A stretch of DNA of 64,000 nt from Bifidobacterium mongoliense DSM 21395 (GCF_000741285.1 NZ_JGZE01000004.1:124001-188000); one strand, 5' to 3'; numbered from the stretch's first letter, positions 1-9,798 are shown. Notes: generated from the sequence alone by a model not told the origin. Made by a program: numbers and translations.

Positions 1-130
1 CGGTGGCGTGAACATGGCTTGCGCACGACATGAGCGCGACGTGTGCTGGTCGGTCGCGGAAGGGGAACGGGTTCCGATCTGGAACCGGGCGCCGTGGCGG
101 GTGAGTGAGAAGTCGGCACTCGTGTTATAC

Positions 131-165
131 TGATAACGGATATCACTATAAAGGTGATATATCAC
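131..165 (+). promoter_or_regulatory. Paired palindromes, Zur-like operator
   Basis: Two palindromes lie 100-135 nt upstream of the metal-binding lipoprotein gene. The first, TGATAACGGATATCA (131-145), has perfect 5-bp arms and resembles the TGATAAT-type boxes bound by the zinc repressor Zur in actinobacteria. The second, GTGATATATCAC (154-165), is a perfect 12-bp palindrome. A further GTTAT/ATAAC pair overlaps at 124-137. Zinc control is inferred from the site shape and the downstream gene; a manganese regulator is possible. Confidence 0.5.
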
Positions 166-265
166 GTGATGGGTGATGCCACGGTCCCGCCGGGACCCGA
201 TCCGCCCGTCCTCACCACCGCACGTTTCACGGCGTGGCGGGCAATGGAAAAGGAAGCACATAACT

Positions 266-1189
266 ATGAGCATGGCATGGATGAAGCGTGCGACTCGTAT
301 GGTAGCGGTGGTGGCGGCTTCGGCTGCGACCTTCGCGATGGCCGCCTGCGGCGGTTCCGGGAGCTCTTCGAACTCCTCGGCGGACAAGGGCGCCAAGAGC
401 GTCATCAACGTCGTGGCGAGCATCAACCAGTGGGGTTCCGTGGCTTCGGAGCTGGGAGGCTCCAAGGTGAAGGTGACCTCCATCATGAGCAACACCAACG
501 TCGAGGCGCATGATTACGAGCCCACGACCGCCGATATCAGCAAGATCTCCGCCGCCGACGTGATCGTCGTCAACGGTGCGGATTACGACCCGTGGGCCTC
601 CAAGGCCGCCAAGTCGACGAAGGCCACGCTCGTGGATGCCGGCGCGACCGACGGCAAGAAGGCCGGGGACAACCCGCACGTCTGGTTCTCCGCCGATGTG
701 AGGAAGACGACCGCCGATGCCATCACCAAGGCGTATGAAAAGGCCATGCCCTCCCAGAAGAGCTATTTCGAGACGCAGAACGCCGCTTGGCACGGCAAGG
801 AAGCCGCTCTCGAGAAGAAGATCTCGGACGCTCGCGGCAAGACGGAGGGCGTGTCCTATGCGGCCACCGAGTCCGTCGCCTGGTACCTCGCCGATGATCT
901 GGGCATGAAGGATGCCACGCCTCACGGCTATGCCCAGGCTTCGGCGAACGAGAGCGAACCGTCGGCCTCCGACATCCTCGAGTTCACGACCGCGCTGGGC
1001 AAGGGCGGCATCAAGATGCTCGTCTTCAACAGCCAGGAGGCCGATTCGGTCACCAACAAGCTCACCGATGCGGCCAAGAAGTCGAATGTGCCGATCGTGA
1101 ACCTCACCGAGCAGATGCCCAAGCAGTACACCAACCTGCTGGACTGGATGGACGCCTTGACGCAGGACTTCACCAAGGCGCTCGCCTGA
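266..1189 (+). CDS. Metal (zinc/manganese) ABC transporter substrate-binding lipoprotein
   Basis: This is a 307-residue ZnuA/TroA-type solute-binding protein that would capture Zn or Mn at the cell surface and pass it to an ABC permease. The ATG at 266 is preceded by AGGAAG and starts a lipoprotein signal peptide (basic MKRATR, hydrophobic stretch, lipobox ending AMAAC, then a Gly/Ser linker). Family blocks seen are EAHDYEPT, a NGADYDPW block, NPHVWF, and ATESVAWYLADDLGM followed by NESEPSASDI. His and acidic residues in these blocks are the expected metal ligands. The frame extends upstream to 173, but that segment has no ribosome site. No ABC permease or ATPase gene is adjacent, so its partners are elsewhere. 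The Zur-like palindromes upstream suggest induction by zinc shortage. Confidence 0.85.
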   Translation: MSMAWMKRATRMVAVVAASAATFAMAACGGSGSSSNSSADKGAKSVINVVASINQWGSVASELGGSKVKVTSIMSNTNVEAHDYEPTTADISKISAADVIVVNGADYDPWASKAAKSTKATLVDAGATDGKKAGDNPHVWFSADVRKTTADAITKAYEKAMPSQKSYFETQNAAWHGKEAALEKKISDARGKTEGVSYAATESVAWYLADDLGMKDATPHGYAQASANESEPSASDILEFTTALGKGGIKMLVFNSQEADSVTNKLTDAAKKSNVPIVNLTEQMPKQYTNLLDWMDALTQDFTKALA

Positions 1190-1197
1190 GCGGTGCA

Positions 1198-1236
1198 TGC
1201 GATGGTCATATGCGATGGTCGTAAGTGATGGTCGAA
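1198..1236 (+). repeat. 13-bp tandem repeat, three copies
   Basis: Three units of 13 bp with core GATGGTC follow the lipoprotein gene (1198-1210, 1211-1223, 1224-1236). They diverge at 1-5 positions. The rest of the 200-bp gap holds only the terminator below. Confidence 0.7.
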
Positions 1237-1298
1237 TGTGATATCAATCGAAGATGGTCGGTAGCGCGTTAATCCTTTCGACCTGAAATGTGGCTATG

Positions 1299-1333
1299 AA
1301 GCGGTCGTGCGGTTATGCCGTACGGCCGCTTTT
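1299..1333 (+). terminator. Probable rho-independent terminator
   Basis: An imperfect hairpin with outer stem AAGCGG/CCGCTT, an inner CGT/ACG pairing and a GC-rich apex runs directly into TTTT. It would end the metal-binding lipoprotein transcript. Confidence 0.65.
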
Positions 1334-1451
1334 CGCATGCCGCGCATACGCCCGATTCCCCGGATGGCGGCGTCCGTGATGTCGGGAATGGTTGGCAGAA
1401 TTGCGCAATATGCTCAATCGTGGAGAATCCCCTCGGAAGGCTGATGATACA

Positions 1452-3989
1452 ATGCAGGACCATCGTGACGAGGTCGAACCGGTACAACGGGAGTCCGCGC
1501 CTCGGCAGTCGGATCCACAGGATCCGGATCGCTCGGACGATGCACGCAACGAATCCCGGACCGATGGCGATGTGACGGTCGCCATGCACGAGGGTGAGGA
1601 TCGCGATTCAGCTGCTGGCATAAGCCGTCGGGACGACGGGGACGAGGCCGCCACCCAGGACGCCGACGCTGACGCGTCGACTGCTGCTGTGGATAGCGCA
1701 TCCGAGGGTATCGCCGCCGATGACGGGCACGCCGGGCACGCCGACGCCGACGGGGACTCCGCCCGGTCCCGCGGTGTCGCCGCCCGATTCTCCTCCTGGG
1801 CGTACGCCGTGCTCTTCCTGCTGGTGGATATCGCCGGGGTCGGCATCCTGCAGTGGGGCGTCACGGTCTCCAGTTCCGAGACGGAACTCCCCACGCCCTT
1901 GGTGGGCCTGTGGTCGTTGATCGAGACCCTGCGGCAGGACCACCGGTACGTCTTTCTCCTCAACCTGCTCGTGCTCGGCGCCCTGTATTTGACGCTGATC
2001 TTCCTGTTCAACCGGTTCTGGGTCGCCACCCCGGTGTTCGTGGCCCTGTGCCTCACCGTCTCCGTCATCGGCCATCTCAAGGTGCTGTCGCGATACGAGA
2101 CGTTGCTGCCTTCCGACTTCAACTTCCTGGGCGGCGGTGATGCGGGCGCCATCGCCTCGTTCCTTCCCGCCGGCGCCCAGCGCACCATACTCGTCGTCGT
2201 GGCGATCATCGTGGTCGTCGCGGCACTGTGCGTGCTGCTGCATCGCATGGATCTGCGTCGCGGCCGCATCCTCACCGGCGCCAACCGGGCGTGGGGGGCA
2301 TCGGGCCGCCTCGTGGGCATCCTCGTCCCGGCACTGTTCCTCGGCATGTTCGTCCAGTCCGTCGGCACCGTGGGGGCCTGGGGCAACACCTTCGCGCAGT
2401 GGATGGGCGACATCCCCTCCATGTGGGATTCGGTCTACGACGCCCAACGCAACGGCGCCCTGATCTCCTTCGCCCGACAGCTCAACCCCAAGATCATGGA
2501 TATGCCCTCGGACTACAGCGAGGCGACGATGCGCGACGTCGTGGCCCGCTACGACAACGAGGCGAAGACCATCAACGCCTCCCGGAACCAGTACATGAGC
2601 GACAACAGCGTCGTGTACATCCTCTCCGAATCCTTCTCCGACCCCACCCGCGTGCCCGGCCTGAGCATCAACGAGGATCCGATGCCGCAGATTCGCGCCA
2701 TCAAGGACTCCACGACCAGCGGCCTCATGCTGTCCTCCGGATACGGCGGAGGCACCGCGAACCTCGAGTTCCAGGCCCTCACCGGCCTGAGCATGGCCAA
2801 CTTCGACGCCTCGCTCACCAGCCCGTACCAGCAGTTGGTCCCCGGGCTCGCCTGGACGCCGACCATCAACCAGGCGTGGGGCGAGAGCAAGAACCAGATC
2901 GCGTTGCACCCGTACGAGGCCTCGATGTATTCGCGCTCGTCGAACTACAAGAAGTTCGGGTTCTCGCATTTCTGGACGCGTAGCGGCCCCGAGTTCATCG
3001 CACATCAGCATCGGATCGACAACAGTCCCTACATCAGCGACCAGTCAGCGTACGACAGCACCATCGAGAAGATCGAGGGCAATTCGGCCCACCAGTTCGT
3101 GCAGCTCGTGACGATGCAGAACCATATGCCGTTCAACAACTGGTACAACGACAACCAGTTCACCGCGACGGCGACTCCTGGTGCCAAGGCGCTGGGCAGC
3201 AACGAGGCGATGTCCATCGAGACCTACGCCAAGGGCATGAACCATACGGATGCCGCGACCAAGCAGTTCCTCGACGAGCTCGACGCCCAGAAGAAGCCGA
3301 TCACCGTGGTCTTCTACGGCGACCACTTGCCCGGTGTCTACACCACGGCCGGGGCGAACAAGGCGAACTCGATCGCCCTGCACGAAACCGACTACTTCAT
3401 CTGGTCGAACGCCGCCTCGTCCACGCGGGGCACCAAAATCGCGGACAGCGCCTACACCTCACCCAACTTCTTCATGGCCCAGATGGCCGATCACATGAAC
3501 GCCAAGGTCTCGCCGTACATCGCGTTCCTCACGAAGATGCACAGCAAGATCGCCGCCATGGAGCCGCCCGTGGTCAACCAGATCCAGGGGTGGGTGCGGA
3601 TCCCCGCCGGTCAGACCATCTATCTCGACGGCAATGGCAATCCGATGGCCGAACGTGATTTCGACGCCACCACGAAGCAGCTGCTGCATGACTACCAGCT
3701 CATCCAGTACGACATCACGGCAGGATCTCATTATCTGCAGAACTCCGACTTCATGACCGTGCCGAGTTCGACGACTGCGTCGACCAAGCAGTCGAAGTAC
3801 GAGACGACGGCGAAGCAGCAGACTGGCGAGACCGCATCGGGTGCGACCGCATCGGGTGCCACGACATCGAAGGACGCCGCCGCTCAGGAGACCTCGGCCT
3901 CGGAGCGGGCTTCGGGCCTGCTCAGGCTGTCTGAAGGCCGTTCGGATTCGGTCCGCGTCGAGGGACAGACCAGCGGTCAGCTGCGGTAG
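1452..3989 (+). CDS. LtaS-type membrane phosphoglycerol transferase (sulfatase-fold)
   Basis: This 845-residue polytopic protein has a cytoplasmic acidic N-terminus (about 1-110), four or five hydrophobic segments (about 115-310), then an extracellular alkaline phosphatase/sulfatase domain. Hallmarks of LTA synthase are present: metal-binding Glu393 in ILSESFSDPTR, the probable nucleophile Thr435 in GGGTANLEFQALTG, and Asp624-His625 in FYGDHLPG. Such enzymes transfer glycerol phosphate from phosphatidylglycerol to a glycolipid or polymer at the cell surface. The C-terminal 60 residues are Ser/Thr/Ala-rich and non-conserved. The start is set at ATG 1452 (GGAAGG 11 nt upstream); an in-frame ATG at 1392 exists but adds unconserved sequence. 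Its last 13 bp overlap the convergent gene. The polymer it makes cannot be read from sequence. Confidence 0.82.
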   Translation: MQDHRDEVEPVQRESAPRQSDPQDPDRSDDARNESRTDGDVTVAMHEGEDRDSAAGISRRDDGDEAATQDADADASTAAVDSASEGIAADDGHAGHADADGDSARSRGVAARFSSWAYAVLFLLVDIAGVGILQWGVTVSSSETELPTPLVGLWSLIETLRQDHRYVFLLNLLVLGALYLTLIFLFNRFWVATPVFVALCLTVSVIGHLKVLSRYETLLPSDFNFLGGGDAGAIASFLPAGAQRTILVVVAIIVVVAALCVLLHRMDLRRGRILTGANRAWGASGRLVGILVPALFLGMFVQSVGTVGAWGNTFAQWMGDIPSMWDSVYDAQRNGALISFARQLNPKIMDMPSDYSEATMRDVVARYDNEAKTINASRNQYMSDNSVVYILSESFSDPTRVPGLSINEDPMPQIRAIKDSTTSGLMLSSGYGGGTANLEFQALTGLSMANFDASLTSPYQQLVPGLAWTPTINQAWGESKNQIALHPYEASMYSRSSNYKKFGFSHFWTRSGPEFIAHQHRIDNSPYISDQSAYDSTIEKIEGNSAHQFVQLVTMQNHMPFNNWYNDNQFTATATPGAKALGSNEAMSIETYAKGMNHTDAATKQFLDELDAQKKPITVVFYGDHLPGVYTTAGANKANSIALHETDYFIWSNAASSTRGTKIADSAYTSPNFFMAQMADHMNAKVSPYIAFLTKMHSKIAAMEPPVVNQIQGWVRIPAGQTIYLDGNGNPMAERDFDATTKQLLHDYQLIQYDITAGSHYLQNSDFMTVPSSTTASTKQSKYETTAKQQTGETASGATASGATTSKDAAAQETSASERASGLLRLSEGRSDSVRVEGQTSGQLR

Positions 3990-4750
3990 AAGTATCCGGA
4001 TGGCGCGGTGTCGCTTGGCGTGATCGATGTCGCCGTGAGCACGATGCCGTCGTAGCCGTGGTCTGCCGTGCCGATGCGGCCGCGTGCGACTGTGCCGCGG
4101 ACCGTCACCCAGGAGTTCTCGCGGGGCAGTGCGGCCTCGTTGGTCTGCACGGCGAAGCCGAATCCCGTCATGTCGAGCACGCAGCAGGTCATGAGCATGC
4201 GGTCCGCGCCGAACTGGTGCGGTGCCATGGAGGAATCGATGGAGACGAACCCGGTCACGATCACGGTGTAGCCCGCATACCGCCCGGGATCGTGGTCGAT
4301 GCGGTCGAACCAGGCCCCGAAGTCGTCGTCGGCTATGGTGATCGTCTTCGCCGCGCGGTTCAATCCCGCGGGTTCCGAGGTCGCCGTGGTGCTGATCGCG
4401 ATGGCGCGGTTCGTGCCTCCCATGGTGCCGCTGCCGGCGTCCAAGGGCAGCACCATAAGCAGCATGGGGGCGATCACCACCAGCAGGGTGCGGTACAGCG
4501 TGGCCATGGTGCAGTGGAAGACGCCGCACCAGGCGGCCACCGCGAAGACGGCGAGCGCCGCCACGGCCACCACCAGATACGGGATGCTGCGCGGCGTCAC
4601 ATAGGACAGGTAGCGCCCCGACCAGATGAGCATCGTGATGGCGGCGGCAAGAAGCATGAGGCTCGCGCCCTGGATGCGGTCGGCCGCGCCCGTGCGATTC
4701 GGGGCGTTCATGGGCGGCATCGACGCCGATCGCAGTGTGGTGGCGCTCAT
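3977..4750 (-). CDS. TIGR03943-family putative permease subunit
   Basis: This 257-residue protein has an N-terminal membrane part (hydrophobic segments around 25-45, 55-80 and 90-110) and a C-terminal soluble domain containing VTGFVSIDSS and LMTCCVLDMTGFGFAVQ. It matches the TIGR03943/DUF1980 (YcgQ-like) group, which pairs with DUF318 permeases. ATG 4750 overlaps the stop of the permease gene by 4 bp (ATGA), so the two are translationally coupled and probably form one transporter. The substrate is unknown; a metal or metal complex is a common guess for this family. The gene's 3' end overlaps the LtaS-like gene tail to tail by 13 bp. An in-frame extension to 5044 is the shadow of the permease gene. 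Confidence 0.75.
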   Translation of the reverse strand: MSATTLRSASMPPMNAPNRTGAADRIQGASLMLLAAAITMLIWSGRYLSYVTPRSIPYLVVAVAALAVFAVAAWCGVFHCTMATLYRTLLVVIAPMLLMVLPLDAGSGTMGGTNRAIAISTTATSEPAGLNRAAKTITIADDDFGAWFDRIDHDPGRYAGYTVIVTGFVSIDSSMAPHQFGADRMLMTCCVLDMTGFGFAVQTNEAALPRENSWVTVRGTVARGRIGTADHGYDGIVLTATSITPSDTAPSGYFYRS

Positions 4751-5832
4751 AGTCCCAGCCTTTCGAGCACCGGCGCGACGAGCGCGACTGCGGCGAAGCA
4801 GACTATCGTCACGGTCACGCCCAGACGCACCACGAAACGACGATTGAACGATGCGGAGAGCATGAGGACGTTCTTGACGTCCATGATGGGGCCGAAGACC
4901 AAGAATCCGAGCAGTCCCGCGGTGGGGAACAGCGAGACGAGGCCGCGGGCGATCACCGCGTCGGAGCTCGAGCACAGGGAGCTGATGAACGCCAACAGCA
5001 TCATGATGGCGATGGACAGGAGCTGGCCGTGGCCGCCGAGCCACGCGGGGGGCCGCGACCCGGACAGCACCCTGATGGACGAGGCGAGCAGGATGCCGGT
5101 GAGCATATACGGCATGATGTGCATGAGGTCGCCGTGCGCATGGCGCAGATACGACGCGGTCAGCGTGCGCGGCGAGCGACGGATCGAGACGGCCGGGTCG
5201 GGCACGGTGCAGGATGCGGACGAGCTTTGGAACGAATCGTGGGCCATGCCGTGGGCCGAATCATGCGTCGGGCCGAAGGCGTCCGCGCGCAGCACCGAGG
5301 TCGAAGCGATGCCGCGTGATGCCGGCGTCACGAGGAAGGTGGCACCCACCGCCAGCGACACGACGATGCCCAGACCCACGCGCAATGCGGTCACATAGGG
5401 CTTGTCGGGGAAGGCGAACCAGGTCGACCAGATCACCACGGGGTTGATGATCGGCGCGGCGCACAGGAACACGACGGCGCTCGGCAGGGGGATGCGTTTG
5501 TGCAGCATCCGGGCGAAGACGGGCACGGTGGCGCAGTCGCACACCGGCATGCAGAACCCCGCGATCACGCCCACGGCCATGCCGGCCCATGCGTGCCTGG
5601 GGAAATGACGTTCGATGAATTCCTGGGTCAGGAAGGTCTCGATGGCGGAGGACAGGAGCACGCCGATCAACAGAAACGGGAAGGCCTGCAGGAACAGGCC
5701 GATGGCGCCGCCCAATACGGCGCTCAGCGGCACCCCCGTGGCGTCCACGATGGGCGAGAGCGCCAAAGCGCTCGCCGTCAACGCGGTGGCGACGACGAAA
5801 CCCTGGAACGTCGGGCGGTGTCTGGTCCTCAT
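4747..5832 (-). CDS. DUF318/ArsP_1-family permease
   Basis: This is an integral membrane permease of about 361 residues. It has an N-terminal membrane half (about 10-160, with FLQAFPFLLIGVLLSS), a polar linker (about 170-220) and a second membrane half. The Cys pair in FCMPVCDCATVPVFARML and an SLCSSSDAVIARG block are typical of the DUF318/ArsP_1 family, which moves organic arsenicals or unknown metal species. It forms a coupled pair with the TIGR03943 gene. Two ATGs are possible: 5844 sits inside a TACAAT -10 box (5848-5843, minus strand), so ATG 5832 is preferred and the mRNA would have almost no leader. It is divergent from the metallophosphoesterase gene. Confidence 0.78.
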   Translation of the reverse strand: MRTRHRPTFQGFVVATALTASALALSPIVDATGVPLSAVLGGAIGLFLQAFPFLLIGVLLSSAIETFLTQEFIERHFPRHAWAGMAVGVIAGFCMPVCDCATVPVFARMLHKRIPLPSAVVFLCAAPIINPVVIWSTWFAFPDKPYVTALRVGLGIVVSLAVGATFLVTPASRGIASTSVLRADAFGPTHDSAHGMAHDSFQSSSASCTVPDPAVSIRRSPRTLTASYLRHAHGDLMHIMPYMLTGILLASSIRVLSGSRPPAWLGGHGQLLSIAIMMLLAFISSLCSSSDAVIARGLVSLFPTAGLLGFLVFGPIMDVKNVLMLSASFNRRFVVRLGVTVTIVCFAAVALVAPVLERLGL

Positions 5833-5842
5833 CACACCCCGC

Positions 5843-5905
5843 ATTGTAGGCCACGGGGGCCCACCGGTGCGGGGCCGTGACGCCGCAGGCGAACTGCACT
5901 ACAGT
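5843..5905. promoter_or_regulatory. Divergent promoter pair
   Basis: TACAAT on the minus strand (5848-5843) serves the permease unit, and TACAGT on the plus strand (5900-5905) serves the metallophosphoesterase gene, 7 nt before its ATG. No clear -35 elements were seen. Confidence 0.5.
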
Positions 5906-5912
5906 GGTGGTC

Positions 5913-7268
5913 ATGTCTTCAACCTCGCATATGCCTCCGGCATCGTCGCCGGATCATCCGCATGGTCACCCGTTGGACGCCGACGCACCCGATGCGCCGC
6001 CGGTGTCGATTTCGGCCCGGCTGGGGCGGCTGCAGTTCCACAACTCCGGTAAATTCCGTGTCCTGCAGCTGGCCGATATCCAGGATGGCCCCAAAGTCGC
6101 CTCGGACACCGTTCGGCTGATCGCCGCCGCCTTGGACGCCGCGCGCCCCGACGTCGTGGTGCTCTCCGGCAATCAGATCGCCGGGTACGACGAGGCCTAC
6201 GCGCCGACCTTCCGCAAACGTCGTTGGAACGGTGGATGGAACCGCATGAGCCGACGGCAGGAGGAGCGTTACGCCGCGAGTCTGCGCCACACCCATGACC
6301 TGGTGCGTCAAGGGATCGAGCAGTTCCTCAAACCCATGATCGACCGTGGCATTCCCTGGGCCGTGACCTACGGCAACCATGATTTCCAATGCGGTCTCGA
6401 CAACGCCGAGCTCGATGCGATCTATCGGGAATTCCCCGGATGCCTCAACCCCGAGTCGACGGCGACGGGGTACGGCCGGCCCCGCACCAGCCCCGTATCC
6501 GGATTGCCCGACGAGCGGATCCTGCCGTGTGAACCCGGCACGTTCGCGCTGCCGGTGTGCGACGTGGACCGCACGCACACCGTTCTGGGGCTGGTCATGG
6601 TCGATTCGGGCGATTACGACCTGCTGGGCGGGTACGGCGCCCCCTCCCCGCGTGCGCTCGCGTTCCTCGCCGACGCCCCGAAGATGCTCGGAGCCCGGTG
6701 CATGGCCTTCCAGCACATCCCAGTGCCCCAGTACTACCGGTTGCTCAAGGAGGTCTCCGCGACCACCGCGCATGCGGTCGAAGGATACCGGGCGTTCTCG
6801 GGCAGGCATTTCGTGATCGACGAGACCACGACGCTGCCCGGCAGCTACCTGGGCGAGGGGGTGAGCTGCCCCGATCAGGACAGCGGGGAGTTCGACGTAC
6901 TGCACGCGGCCCGCTATTTCGCGTTGGCGGCGGGTCACGATCACCGCAACCGTTTCGTGGGCAAGGTCGATGGCGTGGCGCTCGCGGCGACACCCACCTG
7001 CGGTTTCGGGTCGTATGGCCCGGCCCCGGCGCAGCGGGCGGTGCGGCTGATCGAATTCGACACCCGCCACCCGCACGATCCGCGCACCCAACTGTTGGAG
7101 TTCGGCGCGTTATGCGGCAAGCCGGGATCGCACAAGGCCTACACCTATGCGCTCAACAGCACCGCGCCCTCACCGGGTGAGACGATCGATCTGTTGGATC
7201 GGCCCGGCCTGATACGTCGGATGCTGCAGCGTTTGGGCGGCGACCGACATATCCGACGTCGCCGCTAG
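5913..7268 (+). CDS. Calcineurin-like metallophosphoesterase
   Basis: This 451-residue cytoplasmic protein has the metallophosphoesterase signature blocks spread over about residues 35-360: LQLADIQDGP (divergent first D-x-H block), VVLSGNQIAG, TYGNHDF, AFQHIPVPQYY and AAGHDHRNRF. These supply the two-metal site. Relatives act as phosphodiesterases or phosphatases of unknown substrate; the length and the Arg-rich region before GNHD resemble the yeast Dcr2/plant PAP-like group. No signal peptide is visible. ATG 5913 lies 7 nt after TACAGT, which suggests a leaderless message; the frame extends to 5877 without support. The gene converges on the IclR gene with a 26-bp gap. Confidence 0.8.
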   Translation: MSSTSHMPPASSPDHPHGHPLDADAPDAPPVSISARLGRLQFHNSGKFRVLQLADIQDGPKVASDTVRLIAAALDAARPDVVVLSGNQIAGYDEAYAPTFRKRRWNGGWNRMSRRQEERYAASLRHTHDLVRQGIEQFLKPMIDRGIPWAVTYGNHDFQCGLDNAELDAIYREFPGCLNPESTATGYGRPRTSPVSGLPDERILPCEPGTFALPVCDVDRTHTVLGLVMVDSGDYDLLGGYGAPSPRALAFLADAPKMLGARCMAFQHIPVPQYYRLLKEVSATTAHAVEGYRAFSGRHFVIDETTTLPGSYLGEGVSCPDQDSGEFDVLHAARYFALAAGHDHRNRFVGKVDGVALAATPTCGFGSYGPAPAQRAVRLIEFDTRHPHDPRTQLLEFGALCGKPGSHKAYTYALNSTAPSPGETIDLLDRPGLIRRMLQRLGGDRHIRRRR

Positions 7269-7294
7269 CGGGTGGCCCGCACAGGTCGGCGCCG

Positions 7295-8113
7295 TCAGGC
7301 GCTGGTGCTGGCGCGGATGAGGGCTTCGCTGAGATAGCGTCCGGCGCTCATGACCAGGGGGGCGTAGCGGCGCCCGGGCGTCGAGCCCATGCGGCCGGTG
7401 GGTCCCGAGATCGAGATGGCGGCGATCACCTGCTGGGAGGCGTTCCTGATCGGCGCCGAGATCGAGCAGACCCCGTCCTCGCGTTCGTTGGCTGATTCGG
7501 CCCATCCGCGTTTGTGCACTTCGGCGAGTCGGGTGGCGGTGAACCGGGCGTGTCGCAGACCCATATGCATCCGTTCCGAATCCTCCCAGGCGAGCAGGAT
7601 CTGTGCGGCCGAACCCGCCTCCATGGAGAGTATGGCGCCTACGGGTATGGAGTCGCGCAGACCGCTGGTGCGTTCGACCGAGGCGATGCACACCCGTTGG
7701 TCGCCCTGACGGCGGTAGATCTGCGCGGATTCGCCCGTGCGGTCCAGCAGGGTCTGCAGGATCGGCCCGGCCGCGGTGAGCAAGCGGTCCTCGCCCGCGG
7801 CGGCCGCAAGTTCGGCGAACCGCGAGCCGATCACGAAGCGGCCGTGCTGGTCGCGCAGCACGAAACGATGGCGTTCCAAGGCGGTCGCCAGCCGATGGGC
7901 CGTGGGTCTGGCCAGGCCGGTGGCGGCGACCAGTTGCCCCAGTGTCGACGGCCCCGACTGCAGGGCGTCCAGAATCTTGATGGTTTTATCCAGTACGCCG
8001 ACGCCGGAATGAATCTCGGTATCGGGACGTGAAGGAGTTGCAGAGGTGCCGGCGGCCGTGGATTGGTCGTCGGACTCGGTGATGGCGCGGGCCGGCCTTG
8101 AAGGTGATGCCAT
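7295..8113 (-). CDS. ltbR: IclR-family regulator, LtbR/NdgR type
   Basis: This 272-residue IclR protein has an unstructured head (about 1-35), a winged helix-turn-helix (about 40-95, [19 protein letters not shown]) and a C-terminal effector domain (about 110-265, with [20 protein letters not shown]). It sits divergently upstream of leuCD. In Corynebacterium and Streptomyces the orthologues LtbR and NdgR occupy this position and repress leuCD and other leucine or tryptophan genes. Repression of leuCD here is inferred from that synteny. The start is placed at ATG 8113 because a CATAAT -10 box lies 6 nt upstream; the longer frame to 8188 would include the promoter region. The ligand is unknown. 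Confidence 0.85.
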   Translation of the reverse strand: MASPSRPARAITESDDQSTAAGTSATPSRPDTEIHSGVGVLDKTIKILDALQSGPSTLGQLVAATGLARPTAHRLATALERHRFVLRDQHGRFVIGSRFAELAAAAGEDRLLTAAGPILQTLLDRTGESAQIYRRQGDQRVCIASVERTSGLRDSIPVGAILSMEAGSAAQILLAWEDSERMHMGLRHARFTATRLAEVHKRGWAESANEREDGVCSISAPIRNASQQVIAAISISGPTGRMGSTPGRRYAPLVMSAGRYLSEALIRASTSA

Positions 8114-8145
8114 ATACGGATTATGCCATCTCATATTTCGAAATG
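8114..8145. promoter_or_regulatory. Candidate regulator-binding site in the ltbR-leuC gap
   Basis: The 172-bp gap between the divergent genes is AT-richer than its surroundings. It contains ATTTCGAAAT (8135-8144), a perfect 10-bp palindrome about 10 bp upstream of the regulator's CATAAT -10 box (8125-8120, minus strand). It is a plausible operator for both directions. Confidence 0.4.
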
Positions 8146-8285
8146 CAAAAGTCCATACCCAGCACCGACGCCCATACTCGAGGGACAATGACGCATTCGC
8201 GATGAAACGGGCACGGTTTGGGGCGCATGGCGTGGGTCATGCCGGCCGTCCACGTCGCGGATTCGCATGGGTTGGAGGAGACGGT

Positions 8286-9689
8286 ATGGGAACCACGTTG
8301 GCGGAGAAGGTCTGGGCCGATCATTTGGTGCGTCAAGGGCACGATGGCGCACCGGACCTGCTGTACATCGACCTCATGCTCATGCACGAGGTCACCAGTC
8401 CGCAGGCCTTCGAGGGTCTGCGGCTGGCCGGGCGTAAGCCGCGCCACATCGATCAGCTGATCGCCACCGAGGATCACAACACGCCGACGGTGAACATCGA
8501 CCGTCCGAATCCGGACGCCACATCGGCCCTGCAGTTGACCACGCTGGAACGCAACTGCAAGGAGTTCGGCATCCGGCTGCATCCGCTGGGCGACGCCGAT
8601 CAGGGCATCGTCCACGCCTTCGCCCCGATTCTCGGGCTCACGCAACCGGGCATGACGATCGTGTGCGGCGATTCGCACACGTCGACACACGGAGCCTTCG
8701 GCGCGCTCGCCTTCGGCATCGGCACCTCCGAGGTCGAACACGTCATGGCGACGCAGACCCTGTCGCTGAAGCCGTTCAAGACCATGGCGGTGAACGTCGA
8801 CGGCACGCTGCCGCGTGGTGTGACCGCCAAGGACATCGTGCTGGACATCATTGCCAAGATCGGCACCGGAGGCGGCCAGGGCCACGTCATCGAATACCGC
8901 GGACAGGCGATTCGCGACCTGTCGATGGACGCGCGCATGACCATCTGCAACATGTCGATCGAGGGCGGGGCCCGCGCCGGCATGATCGCGCCGGACGAGA
9001 CGACCTACGCCTATCTGCAGGGACGCCCCCACGCGCCGACCGGTGCGATGTGGGACCAGGCCTTGGCATACTGGAAGTCGTTGCGCACCGACGACGACGC
9101 GGTCTTCGACACTGTTGTCAACCTCGATGCCAGCACGCTTGCGCCGATCGTGACCTGGGGCACCAACCCCGGCCAGGGTCTGCCGATCACCGCCAATGTG
9201 CCGGTGCCGGAGGCGATCGCCGATGAGGCCGAGCGTGAGGCGGCCTCCTGCGCCATCCGCTATATGGGTCTCAAGCCGGGCATGCCGATCAAGGACATCG
9301 CCGTCGACACGGTGTTCATCGGGTCGTGCACCAACGGCCGCATCGAGGATCTGCGCACGGCCGCCCAGATCATGAAGGGCCATCACAAGGCCAAGTCGAT
9401 CCACCGCGTTCTCGTCGTGCCGGCCTCCTCCAGGGTGCGGCTGCAGGCCGAGCGCGAAGGCCTCGACGAGATCTTCACGGACTTCGGAGCGGAGTGGCGC
9501 AACGCCGGCTGCTCGATGTGCCTGGGAATGAACACCGATTCCATGGTGCCCGGCGAACGGTCCATCTCCACGTCCAACCGCAATTTCGAAGGTCGCCAAG
9601 GCCGTGGGTCGCGCACCCACCTGTCCTCGCCGATCGTGGCGGCCGCCACGGCGATCCGCGGCACGATATCCAGTCTGAACGATCTGTGA
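8286..9689 (+). CDS. leuC: 3-isopropylmalate dehydratase large subunit
   Basis: The 467-residue aconitase-fold subunit isomerises 2- to 3-isopropylmalate in leucine synthesis with LeuD. Cluster ligands are Cys348 (GSCTNGR), Cys409 and Cys412 (GCSMCLGMN), matching the family spacing for a [4Fe-4S] cluster. The N-terminal [10 protein letters not shown] and the [16 protein letters not shown] C-terminal block (here [12 protein letters not shown]) are typical. The start is ATG 8286 after GGAGGAG; the frame is open to 8046 but that part is not LeuC-like. leuD follows after 109 bp and is probably cotranscribed. Control by the divergent IclR protein is likely. Confidence 0.97.
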   Translation: MGTTLAEKVWADHLVRQGHDGAPDLLYIDLMLMHEVTSPQAFEGLRLAGRKPRHIDQLIATEDHNTPTVNIDRPNPDATSALQLTTLERNCKEFGIRLHPLGDADQGIVHAFAPILGLTQPGMTIVCGDSHTSTHGAFGALAFGIGTSEVEHVMATQTLSLKPFKTMAVNVDGTLPRGVTAKDIVLDIIAKIGTGGGQGHVIEYRGQAIRDLSMDARMTICNMSIEGGARAGMIAPDETTYAYLQGRPHAPTGAMWDQALAYWKSLRTDDDAVFDTVVNLDASTLAPIVTWGTNPGQGLPITANVPVPEAIADEAEREAASCAIRYMGLKPGMPIKDIAVDTVFIGSCTNGRIEDLRTAAQIMKGHHKAKSIHRVLVVPASSRVRLQAEREGLDEIFTDFGAEWRNAGCSMCLGMNTDSMVPGERSISTSNRNFEGRQGRGSRTHLSSPIVAAATAIRGTISSLNDL

Positions 9690-9798
9690 ACTGACCGACA
9701 ATCCGGATCGCAATCCGCCGCGAACCCTTGTGGTCGAGACCCGCGGATGCGAGGATGACAGCATACGAACCGCCCCGTCAGCGGGAAAGGAAACCATT

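Noticed and set aside
4058-5398. Long plus-strand frame of 446 codons opposite the permease genes
   Set aside because: It is antisense to two recognised membrane protein genes and has composition typical of a shadow frame in high-GC DNA.
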